This document shows positions 24,986 to 33,629 of a stretch of 43,781 nucleotides of DNA, in pieces; the stretch's first letter is position 1; each line of letters begins with the position of its first letter. The DNA is from Clostridiales bacterium (lineage in GTDB: Bacteria > Bacillota > Clostridia > Clostridiales > Clostridiaceae), in NCBI GenBank assembly GCA_017889345.1, contig JAGHEJ010000046.1, forward strand, positions 1 through 43,781, written 5' to 3'. Both the position numbers and the translations under genes were made by a program. The notes under the pieces were generated by a model. The model was not told where the DNA came from. It made no database searches and saw only the letters and a program-made list of their open reading frames with translations.

Positions 24986-27900
24986 CTATTCTTTGTCTGC
25001 AAGATCTTTGTAATATTCACGTTTTTCTTCAGCAAACTTAGCTGCTTGCTCATAAATCTCTTCAACTTGATCTGGTGCAACTTTAGCTAAAGCATTGAAT
25101 CTTATCTCACTCTTAATATACTCTTTAAAGTCTCCAGTTGGCTCTTTAGAGTCTAATATGAATGGATTCTTTCCTTGCTCTTTAAGCTCTGGATTATATC
25201 TGAATAAGCTCCAGTATCCAGCTTCAATAGCTTTCTTAGCTTGTTTTTGAGCTGTTCCCATACCAGCTAAAATTCCGTGGCTGATACACTGACTATACGC
25301 AATTACTATAGATGGTCCTGGGTAAGCTTCAGCTTCTTTAATTGCTTTTAACGCTTGGTTAAAGTCAGCACTTAAAGAAATTTGAGCAACATAAACATAT
25401 CCATAACTCATAGCCATAGCTGCTAAGTTCTTCTTATTAACTCTCTTACCATTTGCTGCAAACTTAGCAATTGCTCCAAATGGAGTTGATTTAGAAGACT
25501 GACCCCCAGTATTTGAATATATCTCTGTATCAAATACTAAAATATTGATATCTTGATTTTGTGCGATAACGTGATCTAATCCACCAAATCCGATATCGTA
25601 AGCCCAACCATCTCCTCCAAAGATCCAGTTAGAAGTCTTAACTAAAGACTCTTTGTTGTTCAATAACTCTTTAACAGTTGCATTTCCACTTTCTTTCTCT
25701 AAAAGAGGAACTATTTGATTATAAAGTTCCAGTGACTTATCTCCATTATTAAAGTTCTCACACCAGCTCTTTAATAAATCTTTTAACTCTGTAGAAACTT
25801 CTCCACTGTTTATCAACTTCTCAGCTAATTCAACATTTTCTCTTCTCTTATTGTTAGCTGCTAAATATAAACCGTATCCAAACTCTGCAGCATCTTCAAA
25901 TAATGAGTTAGCCCATGCTGGTCCTCTTCCTTCACTATTCTTAGTATAAGGTGTAGCTGGAACAGATCCTCCCCAAATTGAAGAACATCCAGTAGCATTA
26001 GCTATAACCATTCTTGGTCCAAATAATTGAGTTACAAGTTTAGAGTATGGAGTTTCTCCACATCCTGCACAAGCACCACTGAACTCCATTAGTGGTTGCT
26101 CAAACTGACTAGCTTTAACTGTTGTAAGTGGAAGTGGGTTTTTCTTAGGAGCAACTTTTGTTGTATTATATGAATAATCGTAATGCTCTTGCTTATTTCT
26201 TTGACGCTCTTCATCAGTTGGAACCATTTCAAGTGACTTTGGTTTAGATGGACAAACATCAACACAGTTTCCACATCCTGTACAATCTTCAATAGAAACT
26301 TGCATTGAGAAATAAAGTTTCTTTTCTGTTTTAATACCCTTAGCTTCTGCTGTTAAGTATCCTTCAGCTGCATTGTTCTTCTCATTTTCAGTAACTAAAA
26401 ACGGTCTTATAACCGCGTGTGGACACACGAAAGAACACATATTACATTGAATACAAGTCTCTGGATTCCATCTTGGAACAGTAACAGCAATTCCTCTTTT
26501 TTCGTACTTAGCAGTACCTTGGTCAAATGTTCCATCTTCTCTTCCTTTAAATACACTTACAGGAAGTGTATTTCCTTTAAGTTTGTTAACTGGCTCAAGT
26601 ATACTCTCAACATACTCAGTTTTCTCTAACTCAGTTTTATAAGCTTCGTTACCAGTTACATCTTGAGCATTTTTCCAGCTTTCTGGAACATTTATTTCCA
26701 CTAATGCGTTTATACCAGCATCTATAGCATCAAAGTTCATCTTAACAATCTTCTCACCTTTTTTGCCATACGCTTTTTCTGCAGATTGCTTTAAGTACTT
26801 AGTAGCATCCTCAACTGGTATTATGTTAGCAAGCTTAAAGAATGCAGATTGCATTATCATGTTTATTCTTCCACCAAGTCCTAAATCTTTCGCTATCTTA
26901 ACAGCATTAATTATATAGAACTTGATATTATTTTGAGCTATTGTTTTCTTCACGTGAGCAGGCAATCTTTGCTCCAATTCTTCAGGTGACCAAATAGTGT
27001 TTAATAAGAAAGTTCCACCATTTTTAACACCAGAAACAATAGTATCATATTTACTCATGTAAGCTTGGTTATGACAAGCAACAAAATCAGCCTTAACTAT
27101 TCCATAAGTTGATCTAATTCTATTATCACCAAATCTCAAATGAGAAATTGTAATTCCTCCAGATTTCTTAGAATCATACTCAAAATAAGCTTGAACGTGT
27201 TTTTTAGTATTATCTCCAATAATCTTGATAGCCATTTTATTAGCACCAACAGTTCCATCTGATCCTAATCCCCAGAACTTACAACTAATCAAAGAAGGAT
27301 CTTCAATTATTACATCATCAACTAAGTCAATGCTTTTCTCTGTAACATCATCAACAATACCAACTGTAAATCCTGTTCTTGGTTTATCTGCATTTAATAA
27401 TTCAAATACAGAAACTAAATGAGTAGGTGATACTTCTTTAGAAGCTAATCCATATCTTCCCCCTACAATAATTGGATGTCTATCTGTACCATAAAAAGCT
27501 GACATTACATCTTTGTAAAGAGGTTCTCCTTCAGCTCCTGGCTCTTTTGTTCTATCTAATACAGCAATTTTCTTAACGCTTGCTGGTATTTCATTCAATA
27601 AGTGTTTAACACTAAAAGGTCTGTATAGGTGAACAATAAGTACCCCTACTTTTTCTCCTTTTTGCATTAAGTAATCTACAGTTTCTTCTGCAGTTTCTGC
27701 AGCTGATCCCATACAAATAATTATTCTTTCAGCATCAGGTGCTCCATAATAATTAAATAACTTATAGTTTTTACCTGTAAGTTCATTAATTTTATTCATG
27801 TAGTTCTCAACTACCTCTGGTAGTTTTTCATAATAACTGTTGGCAGCTTCTCTTGCTTGGAAATAAATATCTGGGTTTTGTGCAGTACCTCTAGTTACTG

Positions 27901-28540
27901 GATTACCTGGATTTAAACGTCTATTCTTAAATTCTTTTAGTGCATCGTAATCAATTAACTGTTTTAAATCTTCATATTCAAAAGCTTCAACTTTTTGAAC
28001 CTCATGAGAAGTTCTATACCCATCGAAGAATACTACAAAAGGAACTCTACCTTTTATAGCTGATAAATGTGCAACAGGTGCCAAATCCATTATCTCTTGT
28101 ACACCACTAACAGCTAATAAAGAAACTCCAGTCTGTCTTGTTGCCATAACATCTTGGTGATCACCAAAAATTGACAGTGCTTGAGCAGCAACAGCTCTTG
28201 CAGTTACATAAAAAACTCCTGGAAGTAACTCACCAGCAATTTTGTACATATTAGGAATCATTAATAACAATCCTTGAGAAGCTGTGTAAGTAGATGTTAA
28301 TGATCCACCTTGTAACAATCCATGAACTGTACCAGCAGCTCCTGCCTCTGATTGCATCTCAATGACATCAACAACTCTATCAAAAACATTTTTCTTTCCT
28401 TGTGATGCCATTTCATCGATAGTCTCACCTATTCCACTTGAAGGTGAAATTGGGTATATAGCTGCAACTTCTGTAAACGCATACGCAACATACGCAGCAG
28501 CACCATTACCATCAACGGTAACTGTTTTTCTTTTAATCAC
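24986..28540 (-). CDS. nifJ: Pyruvate:ferredoxin (flavodoxin) oxidoreductase
   Basis: This single-chain PFOR (1184 residues) converts pyruvate and CoA to acetyl-CoA, CO2 and reduced ferredoxin, the central step of anaerobic energy metabolism. Domains in order: pyrimidine-binding N-terminal domain (GNGAAAYVAYAF, YPISPSSGIGE), transketolase C-like domain (about 270-390), gamma domain, a two-cluster ferredoxin domain (CIQCNMCSFVCP near 697 and CTGCGNCVDVCPSK near 753), then the TPP domain with CAGCGE near 827 and GDGWAYDIGFGG near 978. A candidate -10 TATAAT after an A-tract lies at 28630-28625. It is followed by a terminator, so it is likely monocistronic. Confidence 0.98.
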   Translation of the reverse strand: MIKRKTVTVDGNGAAAYVAYAFTEVAAIYPISPSSGIGETIDEMASQGKKNVFDRVVDVIEMQSEAGAAGTVHGLLQGGSLTSTYTASQGLLLMIPNMYKIAGELLPGVFYVTARAVAAQALSIFGDHQDVMATRQTGVSLLAVSGVQEIMDLAPVAHLSAIKGRVPFVVFFDGYRTSHEVQKVEAFEYEDLKQLIDYDALKEFKNRRLNPGNPVTRGTAQNPDIYFQAREAANSYYEKLPEVVENYMNKINELTGKNYKLFNYYGAPDAERIIICMGSAAETAEETVDYLMQKGEKVGVLIVHLYRPFSVKHLLNEIPASVKKIAVLDRTKEPGAEGEPLYKDVMSAFYGTDRHPIIVGGRYGLASKEVSPTHLVSVFELLNADKPRTGFTVGIVDDVTEKSIDLVDDVIIEDPSLISCKFWGLGSDGTVGANKMAIKIIGDNTKKHVQAYFEYDSKKSGGITISHLRFGDNRIRSTYGIVKADFVACHNQAYMSKYDTIVSGVKNGGTFLLNTIWSPEELEQRLPAHVKKTIAQNNIKFYIINAVKIAKDLGLGGRINMIMQSAFFKLANIIPVEDATKYLKQSAEKAYGKKGEKIVKMNFDAIDAGINALVEINVPESWKNAQDVTGNEAYKTELEKTEYVESILEPVNKLKGNTLPVSVFKGREDGTFDQGTAKYEKRGIAVTVPRWNPETCIQCNMCSFVCPHAVIRPFLVTENEKNNAAEGYLTAEAKGIKTEKKLYFSMQVSIEDCTGCGNCVDVCPSKPKSLEMVPTDEERQRNKQEHYDYSYNTTKVAPKKNPLPLTTVKASQFEQPLMEFSGACAGCGETPYSKLVTQLFGPRMVIANATGCSSIWGGSVPATPYTKNSEGRGPAWANSLFEDAAEFGYGLYLAANNKRRENVELAEKLINSGEVSTELKDLLKSWCENFNNGDKSLELYNQIVPLLEKESGNATVKELLNNKESLVKTSNWIFGGDGWAYDIGFGGLDHVIAQNQDINILVFDTEIYSNTGGQSSKSTPFGAIAKFAANGKRVNKKNLAAMAMSYGYVYVAQISLSADFNQALKAIKEAEAYPGPSIVIAYSQCISHGILAGMGTAQKQAKKAIEAGYWSLFRYNPELKEQGKNPFILDSKEPTGDFKEYIKSEIRFNALAKVAPDQVEEIYEQAAKFAEEKREYYKDLADKE

Positions 28541-28685
28541 TTCAATTCCTTCTTTCCATACAATTATCGTATTAAGAATATCTTTTAAAATCCTATAATT
28601 TAGCTACATTGAAAGTATAACAAAATTATATTGATTTTTTTTTAATAATTTGTGTATTTTTTGTTAAGTAGGTTATTTTTTTAAT

Positions 28686-30020
28686 TTACCTCAATTCATA
28701 TCTCTTCAAAAATTTTGTATATTCAACATTTTTATTTATTAAATGTTCTCTCATATCCATTTGACTTTTCCTATCACCATGTACTAAAAATATTTTTTTA
28801 GGACTCTTATTCATAGAATGAACATAGTCAACAATTGTATTTCTATCACCATGACCTGATAAACTTGGAAAATTATATATCTCTGCTTTTACCTCAAATT
28901 TATCCCTAAAAATTTTCACTTCTTTATTCCCTTTAAATAATCTCCAACCTAAAGTTCCCTGAACTTGATTCCCAACTAATATAATTGAAGTTTTAGGATC
29001 GCTAACATGTTTTCTTAAATGATAAACAATTCGTCCTCCTTCACACATTCCTCCTCCTGATAAAACAACATAAGGATCTTGGCTTTCTTGTGCTTCGATA
29101 GACTCTTCCTTAGTTGTTAAATAACAAAGATTTGTAAAGTCTAAAGGATCATCCCCTTCACTTAATTTTTGTAAAGCATCTTCATCATATAAATCCTTAC
29201 ATTTTTCATAAATATCAATAATTTTAGTTGACATTGGACTATCTATATAAACTTTATAACTTAAATCATTCTGTTCGAAAATATCATTTATTAGATATAA
29301 AATTTCTTGCATTTTTCCAACTGTGGCTGAAGGTATTAAACATTTACCTCCTCTTTTTAACGTATTTAATACAATATCTTGAAATTTATCAAAAAAATCA
29401 TTAGATTCATGTTCAGCTAAACTTCCATATGTGCTTTCTATAATTGCATAATCTGCACCTACTCCTTTTTGTGGATCTTTTAAAATAGGAGTATTAAGTT
29501 TTCCTATATCTCCACTATAAAATACTGTTTTATCATCAACTATTACGAGTATTGATGCCGATCCTAGCAAATGTCCTGCATCAAATAATTCTACAAAAAC
29601 ATTGTCTATAATTTCTGTTTTCTCCATGTAATTTATTTCAACATAATTATCTAAAAACATTTGTACATTTTCAGAATTAAAAAGTTTATATGTCTCTCCT
29701 GAAAATTCTTCAAATATTCTAGAACTTTCTTCAAGTACTACTTCAGATAAAAGTTTTGTAGCTTTAGTTCCGTAAACTTTTCCTTTATATCCCATTTCAT
29801 ACAAAATTGGAACTCTTCCACAATGATCTATATGTGCATGACTTAACACAACTGCATCTATTTCGTGTGGATCAAAGTATAAATCCAAATTAGAATGAAT
29901 TTTCATATCTTTCCCTTGAAATAATCCACAGTCTAACAAAATATTACCATACTCAGTGCTAATCATATGGCAAGCACCTGTGATTCCATCAGCTCCACCG
30001 TAATTTATATATCTAATCAT
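28686..30020 (-). CDS. Beta-CASP metallo-beta-lactamase-fold ribonuclease-like protein
   Basis: This 444-residue protein has the MBL zinc motif SHAHIDHCGRVP (His61 to His66), the second metal residues AGHLLGSAS and YSGDIG, then a beta-CASP domain (about 200-320) and the closing motifs LSGHGDR and FLVHGDR. The family is RNA- or DNA-processing, related to CPSF73/RNase J but shorter and lacking the RNase J C-terminal domain. The ATG has GGAG 7 nt upstream. An imperfect terminator-like hairpin lies 5 nt before that site, so expression may depend on read-through. Exact substrate is unknown. Confidence 0.9.
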   Translation of the reverse strand: MIRYINYGGADGITGACHMISTEYGNILLDCGLFQGKDMKIHSNLDLYFDPHEIDAVVLSHAHIDHCGRVPILYEMGYKGKVYGTKATKLLSEVVLEESSRIFEEFSGETYKLFNSENVQMFLDNYVEINYMEKTEIIDNVFVELFDAGHLLGSASILVIVDDKTVFYSGDIGKLNTPILKDPQKGVGADYAIIESTYGSLAEHESNDFFDKFQDIVLNTLKRGGKCLIPSATVGKMQEILYLINDIFEQNDLSYKVYIDSPMSTKIIDIYEKCKDLYDEDALQKLSEGDDPLDFTNLCYLTTKEESIEAQESQDPYVVLSGGGMCEGGRIVYHLRKHVSDPKTSIILVGNQVQGTLGWRLFKGNKEVKIFRDKFEVKAEIYNFPSLSGHGDRNTIVDYVHSMNKSPKKIFLVHGDRKSQMDMREHLINKNVEYTKFLKRYELR

Positions 30021-30036
30021 TCTTTATCTCCAAATA

Positions 30037-30076
30037 AATAATTGGGTACCGATATAATTAACGATACCCAATTATT
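30037..30076 (-). terminator. Hairpin between propeller gene and MBL gene
   Basis: A 15-bp stem (30037-30051 with 30062-30076; one G-U pair on the minus strand) is followed by a moderate T-rich tail (TTATTTATTTG). It could end the transcript of the gene at 30130 or act as a leader hairpin for the MBL gene, whose ribosome site begins 5 nt later. Confidence 0.65.
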
Positions 30077-30129
30077 ATTAGCCTTTTTAAAATAATCTAA
30101 ACATATTTTTGATTTTTATAATTTATTTT

Positions 30130-31194
30130 CTAACTTATACTATCATTTAAATTTTTATCTTCATAATCTTTTATGATTGTTGAAAATTTCATTTTTCCAT
30201 TTAAATCAAAAGATGATATTAAAATATTCCTTGAATAATCTTCATCTACATCTTCTAAAACTTCACCAACAACTATTACATTTTCATCTTCATTAATAAT
30301 TTTCAGTGCAGTTAATTCATTTTTGTTTACAATACTATTTTGCCAAATAATATTTCCATTTGAATCGTATTTTAATAATACCAAATCTTTATTTAATGGA
30401 TTATTTATTGTTATTGGAACTTCTACATCTCCATCTCCGTTACTAACTTCTGCAAGTACCAATATATCTCCATTTTCAAGAGCTACAATATCTTTAAAAT
30501 CATCAATGTGAGATGAACCATAAAATTCTTCCCATAAAAAGTTTCCATTTCCATCAAATCTTGCAATAAATCCATCTGTCCATTCAGATTTTCTATATCC
30601 TGAGGCAATCAAGCAATATTGATTATCAGAAACATTTATTATCTTATTAAATTTATTAATCTTGGAATCTTCAAATATTTTCCCCCAAGCTATTTTATTG
30701 TTACGATCAATTTTCAAAATATAACTATCTTTATTTTGAGGTAGCTTAGGTTCTGTAATAATTTTACCAACTAAAATCTTATTTGCAGATGTGTCATCAT
30801 AAACAATATCTACAGAAACATTTTTGATTTTATATTTTTCACCGATAGAAATACTTCTTATGAATTCATCTTTTTCAAATAAGTATACTGTTCTATTTTT
30901 AGTTAATTTCTTTCCAAAAATATCTTTATACTCATATACAAGATGGTTTGCAAAATTTGCTACAAGTTGTTTATAGTTAGATTCTGTAATTTCCTCTTGC
31001 TTATCATTAAATATGGTTACATAGTTAGCATCTACCCCTGATTTTTTTAAAAATTCATCTTTTAAATCACTAAATTTAAAATCATTAAACAACATAATAT
31101 TTATAAGCTCTGCTTCTTTCATAGAATTCAATGGGTAAGCTCTATAACCAAATATTAACATTAAAACAAAAATTAAATTACATATTTTCTTCAT
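30130..31194 (-). CDS. Secreted beta-propeller-like repeat protein
   Basis: This 354-residue protein starts with a signal peptide (MKKICNLIFVLMLIFG) and then has a mixed region up to about 130. From about 145 onward it shows repeats of the type LKIDRNNKIAWGKIF, IARFDGNGNFLWEEFYG and LLKYDSNGNIIWQN, each followed by a D-x-[IF]-x-x-I segment. These are the strands of propeller-like repeats seen in large clostridial exported proteins. Only about four repeats are visible, fewer than a closed 6-8 bladed propeller, and the chain stops at NDSIS within a repeat. A shortened gene is possible. The ATG follows AGAGGT. Confidence 0.7.
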   Translation of the reverse strand: MKKICNLIFVLMLIFGYRAYPLNSMKEAELINIMLFNDFKFSDLKDEFLKKSGVDANYVTIFNDKQEEITESNYKQLVANFANHLVYEYKDIFGKKLTKNRTVYLFEKDEFIRSISIGEKYKIKNVSVDIVYDDTSANKILVGKIITEPKLPQNKDSYILKIDRNNKIAWGKIFEDSKINKFNKIINVSDNQYCLIASGYRKSEWTDGFIARFDGNGNFLWEEFYGSSHIDDFKDIVALENGDILVLAEVSNGDGDVEVPITINNPLNKDLVLLKYDSNGNIIWQNSIVNKNELTALKIINEDENVIVVGEVLEDVDEDYSRNILISSFDLNGKMKFSTIIKDYEDKNLNDSIS

Positions 31195-31280
31195 ATTAAC
31201 TACCTCTTAAAAATAATTTCCGATTTTTAATTAGTAGTATTATCATTAATAGAAAAATTTATCCAAAAATTCTAAAGTTT

Positions 31281-32378
31281 TTAAATCAAATTATATAAAT
31301 TTTTCATTTCCATAAAAAATTCATCAATTGATGTTAAAGATAGCTCTTTTCTAAAATTATGTCTTTTCATTGAATTCATATATTTAGGATCATAATAATT
31401 TTCCATTAATAATTGAAATAGTTCCTCGTATTTTCCTTGGTCAAATAACGTAACATATTCATTCATTTCTTTATTTGAAGCATACTTCCTAAGAAGCATC
31501 ATACTTTCTCTAAAATCATTTAATATATCTTCTCTAACTTTATAATTTCCACAAGCCAAAGTTTTTTCATCAATATTAAAGTAATCTTCCATAATGGTCT
31601 TAACTCTAATGTCCATTGGCAAATCTACACAAGCATGAATCCCATTTTCCATTGCATTAAATATGTACTCAGGAATAATAATTTTACCAATGCGTTTACT
31701 CTCTCCCTCAACAAACACATTAATTTTTTCCTGCTCAGAAAATTTCTTATCATAAACTATGTTCATAACATCATGGAAAACAATTGATTCAAATTGTTTT
31801 TGAGAATTTTGCTCTCCAAGATTTACTCCACCTAAAAAAGAAGCTCTATGATTTGCGGCGTATTCAAGATCAATAACAGGATATCCATTTTCTTTTAACA
31901 TATTTAAAATTTTCGTTTTTCCAATTCCTGTTTTTCCATGTATAACTATAAAGTTTATTTTCTTTAAAATTTCTGGAAAGGTATCTCTCAAAAATTTCCT
32001 ATAACCCTTAAATCCCTTCTCTAATTTATAATTTTTTATTCCAATAGAGTTAAATAAATTATGTACAGTAAGACTTCTCATTCCCCCTCTTGCACAAAAG
32101 AAAACTATATTTTTGTTTTGTGCAAACTCTTGAGAAACCCTATCAAAAAAACTCTCAAGTTTATAGCTTGCATATCTAAGAGCTAATTTTTTTGCTTCAC
32201 AAATACTTTTATGTACATAAACATATCCAACTTCTTCTCTCTCTTTATCATTTAAAATTGGAATATTTATAGCTCCGAATATAGTTCCATCTTTGAATTC
32301 TTTTTCAGATCTAACATCAATTATGCATTTATTTTCAAGATTAAAAAGTTCTTCACTTCCTATAACTTTATTAAAAAT
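31281..32378 (-). CDS. mnmH: tRNA 2-selenouridine/geranyl-2-thiouridine synthase MnmH, ATT start
   Basis: MnmH (SelU, YbbB) replaces sulfur with selenium at the wobble 2-thiouridine, via a geranylated intermediate. The N-terminal rhodanese domain (about 1-120) contains DVRSEKEF, GAINIPIL and the active-site loop FFCARGGMRS with Cys95. The C-terminal P-loop domain has HGKTGIGKT (147-155) and DLEYAANHRAS. No ATG, GTG, TTG or CTG occurs in frame between the upstream TAG (32393) and the ATG at 32081, which lies past the active-site Cys. AGGAGG at 32392-32387 is followed by ATT ATT; the second (32378) has 8-nt spacing. Full length from there is 365 residues, as expected for the family. The shorter ORF would lack the rhodanese domain. 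Confidence 0.88.
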   Translation of the reverse strand: MFNKVIGSEELFNLENKCIIDVRSEKEFKDGTIFGAINIPILNDKEREEVGYVYVHKSICEAKKLALRYASYKLESFFDRVSQEFAQNKNIVFFCARGGMRSLTVHNLFNSIGIKNYKLEKGFKGYRKFLRDTFPEILKKINFIVIHGKTGIGKTKILNMLKENGYPVIDLEYAANHRASFLGGVNLGEQNSQKQFESIVFHDVMNIVYDKKFSEQEKINVFVEGESKRIGKIIIPEYIFNAMENGIHACVDLPMDIRVKTIMEDYFNIDEKTLACGNYKVREDILNDFRESMMLLRKYASNKEMNEYVTLFDQGKYEELFQLLMENYYDPKYMNSMKRHNFRKELSLTSIDEFFMEMKNLYNLI

Positions 32379-32476
32379 AATATTTCCCTCCTAAAATTTT
32401 TTAATCCAATCCCACAAAAACTCTACGAAACTTTGTATACGTTTGATATATTCTTTGAAATTTTTTTGTTTTTAAA

Positions 32477-32505
32477 TTGTCAAAAAAAACTAATTATACT
32501 ATAAT
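32477..32505 (+). promoter_or_regulatory. Near-consensus sigma-A promoter
   Basis: TTGTCA (32477-32482), 17-nt spacer, TATAAT (32500-32505). It lies 40 nt before the start of the secreted DUF4214 gene, giving a leader of about 30 nt. Confidence 0.88.
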
Positions 32506-32544
32506 TATACCATAATAAATAAAAATTTACGAATGAGGTGTTTT

Positions 32545-33426
32545 ATGCGTTCAAAATCTATTAGAAAAATCATAGCTTCTGCTCTAATGTTCTCATTGTT
32601 TGTTGGAGTTGGGGTTAGTGTAACTCAACCACCACAAATTGTACAAGCTGATGACGATAGAGACGATATATACGATACAGATGATAGAGATGATACAGAC
32701 GATAGAGATGTTTTCAAAGGAAATTTATCTGTAACTGGTACAACTACTCATTTAGGAAGATCTGCAGTTACTTTACCTATACCTGCAGGAATAAAAGTTA
32801 AAGATCTTGATGTTGAAAACGAACCACATGATGATATAGATGAAGCAGTTGTTGGAAATAATATTGTTATATACGGTTTAAGATCTGGAGTAAATTACAG
32901 AAATTTAAGACTTAAAATAGAAGATGTTACTGGTGTTGATTATATATATAACTTAAATCCATTTACTGTTAGTGGAAGTTCTCAAGGTTCAACTAGTACT
33001 TCTAATAACAATGGTGGACAAGTAACTACTCCAACACAAGCAAACAGACAAGCTATACAAGATTATCTTAAAAAAGTTTATCAAAACATCTTCGGTAGAG
33101 AAGTTGATCAACAAGGCTTAGATTTCTGGACTAGTCAACTTGCAAGTGGTCAAGTTGAATTAGACGAATTTTTCCAAAGACTGTTAGTTGAAAAAGAGTT
33201 CTTAACTGTTGCTCCAACTCCTGAAGAAAAAATTAAGAAAATTTATGCTGGTGTTTTCCAAAGAGAACCTGATCAAGGTGGATTACAATACTGGGTTTCT
33301 AAATATAACGAAGAATTAAGAGATGAAAAAAATGAAAGAGAAGCCTTAGAAGATATCATCGATAAAATGACAGAAGGTCCTGAGTATCAATCAATACTTA
33401 ATAAATTAGGACTACACGATGACTAA
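32545..33426 (+). CDS. Secreted DUF4214-type protein with one beta-rich module
   Basis: A signal peptide (residues 1-35, RSKSIRKIIASALMF...VQA) is followed by an Asp/Arg-rich low-complexity stretch (36-56), a beta-rich module (58-144, ending NLNPFTVSG) with the line LRSGVNYRNLRLKIED, a Ser/Asn/Gly/Thr linker and a C-terminal helical domain (168-290). That last domain has two halves with the pattern Y..[IV]F.R..D..GL.[FY]W, typical of DUF4214, a domain found in bacterial surface proteins. The ATG at 32545 follows AGGTG; an in-frame ATG at 32533 overlaps it. Paralogue of the next gene. Function unknown. Confidence 0.85.
   Translation: MRSKSIRKIIASALMFSLFVGVGVSVTQPPQIVQADDDRDDIYDTDDRDDTDDRDVFKGNLSVTGTTTHLGRSAVTLPIPAGIKVKDLDVENEPHDDIDEAVVGNNIVIYGLRSGVNYRNLRLKIEDVTGVDYIYNLNPFTVSGSSQGSTSTSNNNGGQVTTPTQANRQAIQDYLKKVYQNIFGREVDQQGLDFWTSQLASGQVELDEFFQRLLVEKEFLTVAPTPEEKIKKIYAGVFQREPDQGGLQYWVSKYNEELRDEKNEREALEDIIDKMTEGPEYQSILNKLGLHDD
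32650..32709 (+). repeat. Short Asp/Arg-coding tandem repeat
   Basis: Repeats of GATGA(T/C)(A/G)GA-type units encode alternating D, R and T residues between the signal peptide and first module of the protein at 32545. Such units could change in number by slippage. Confidence 0.6.
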
Positions 33427-33435
33427 AATTTATTT

Positions 33436-33463
33436 AAAGGGGTGTGAATATTCACACTCCTTT
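33436..33463 (+). terminator. Terminator of first DUF4214 gene
   Basis: A 13-bp stem (33436-33448 with 33451-33463; one G-U pair) is followed by TTTTTATATTTT. It lies 9 nt beyond the stop. Confidence 0.9.
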
Positions 33464-33524
33464 TTATATTTTCGAAAAATTTACTTTTCTAAATCCCTTT
33501 ATATATATGGTATTAATTTATATA

Positions 33525-33553
33525 TTGACAAGAAATTCCTCTACATTTATAAT
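33525..33553 (+). promoter_or_regulatory. Perfect consensus sigma-A promoter
   Basis: TTGACA (33525-33530), exactly 17 nt, TATAAT (33548-33553). It lies 77 nt before the ATG of the second DUF4214 gene. Confidence 0.92.
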
Positions 33554-33629
33554 ACATTTGTAACATTTTTTAAGAAAATATTTCAAATTAATTACATTGC
33601 TAGTTGAAATTAGGAGGGTATTTACATTT

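Noticed and set aside
26089..26292. 67-residue minus-strand frame overlapping nifJ
   Set aside because: Alternative frame within the ferredoxin/TPP linker of nifJ; the nifJ frame is intact on both sides.
32385..32476. Possible riboswitch in the gap between mnmH and the first DUF4214 gene
   Set aside because: No stable GC-containing helices or known aptamer motif were seen; the region is explained by the plus-strand promoter and the mnmH leader.
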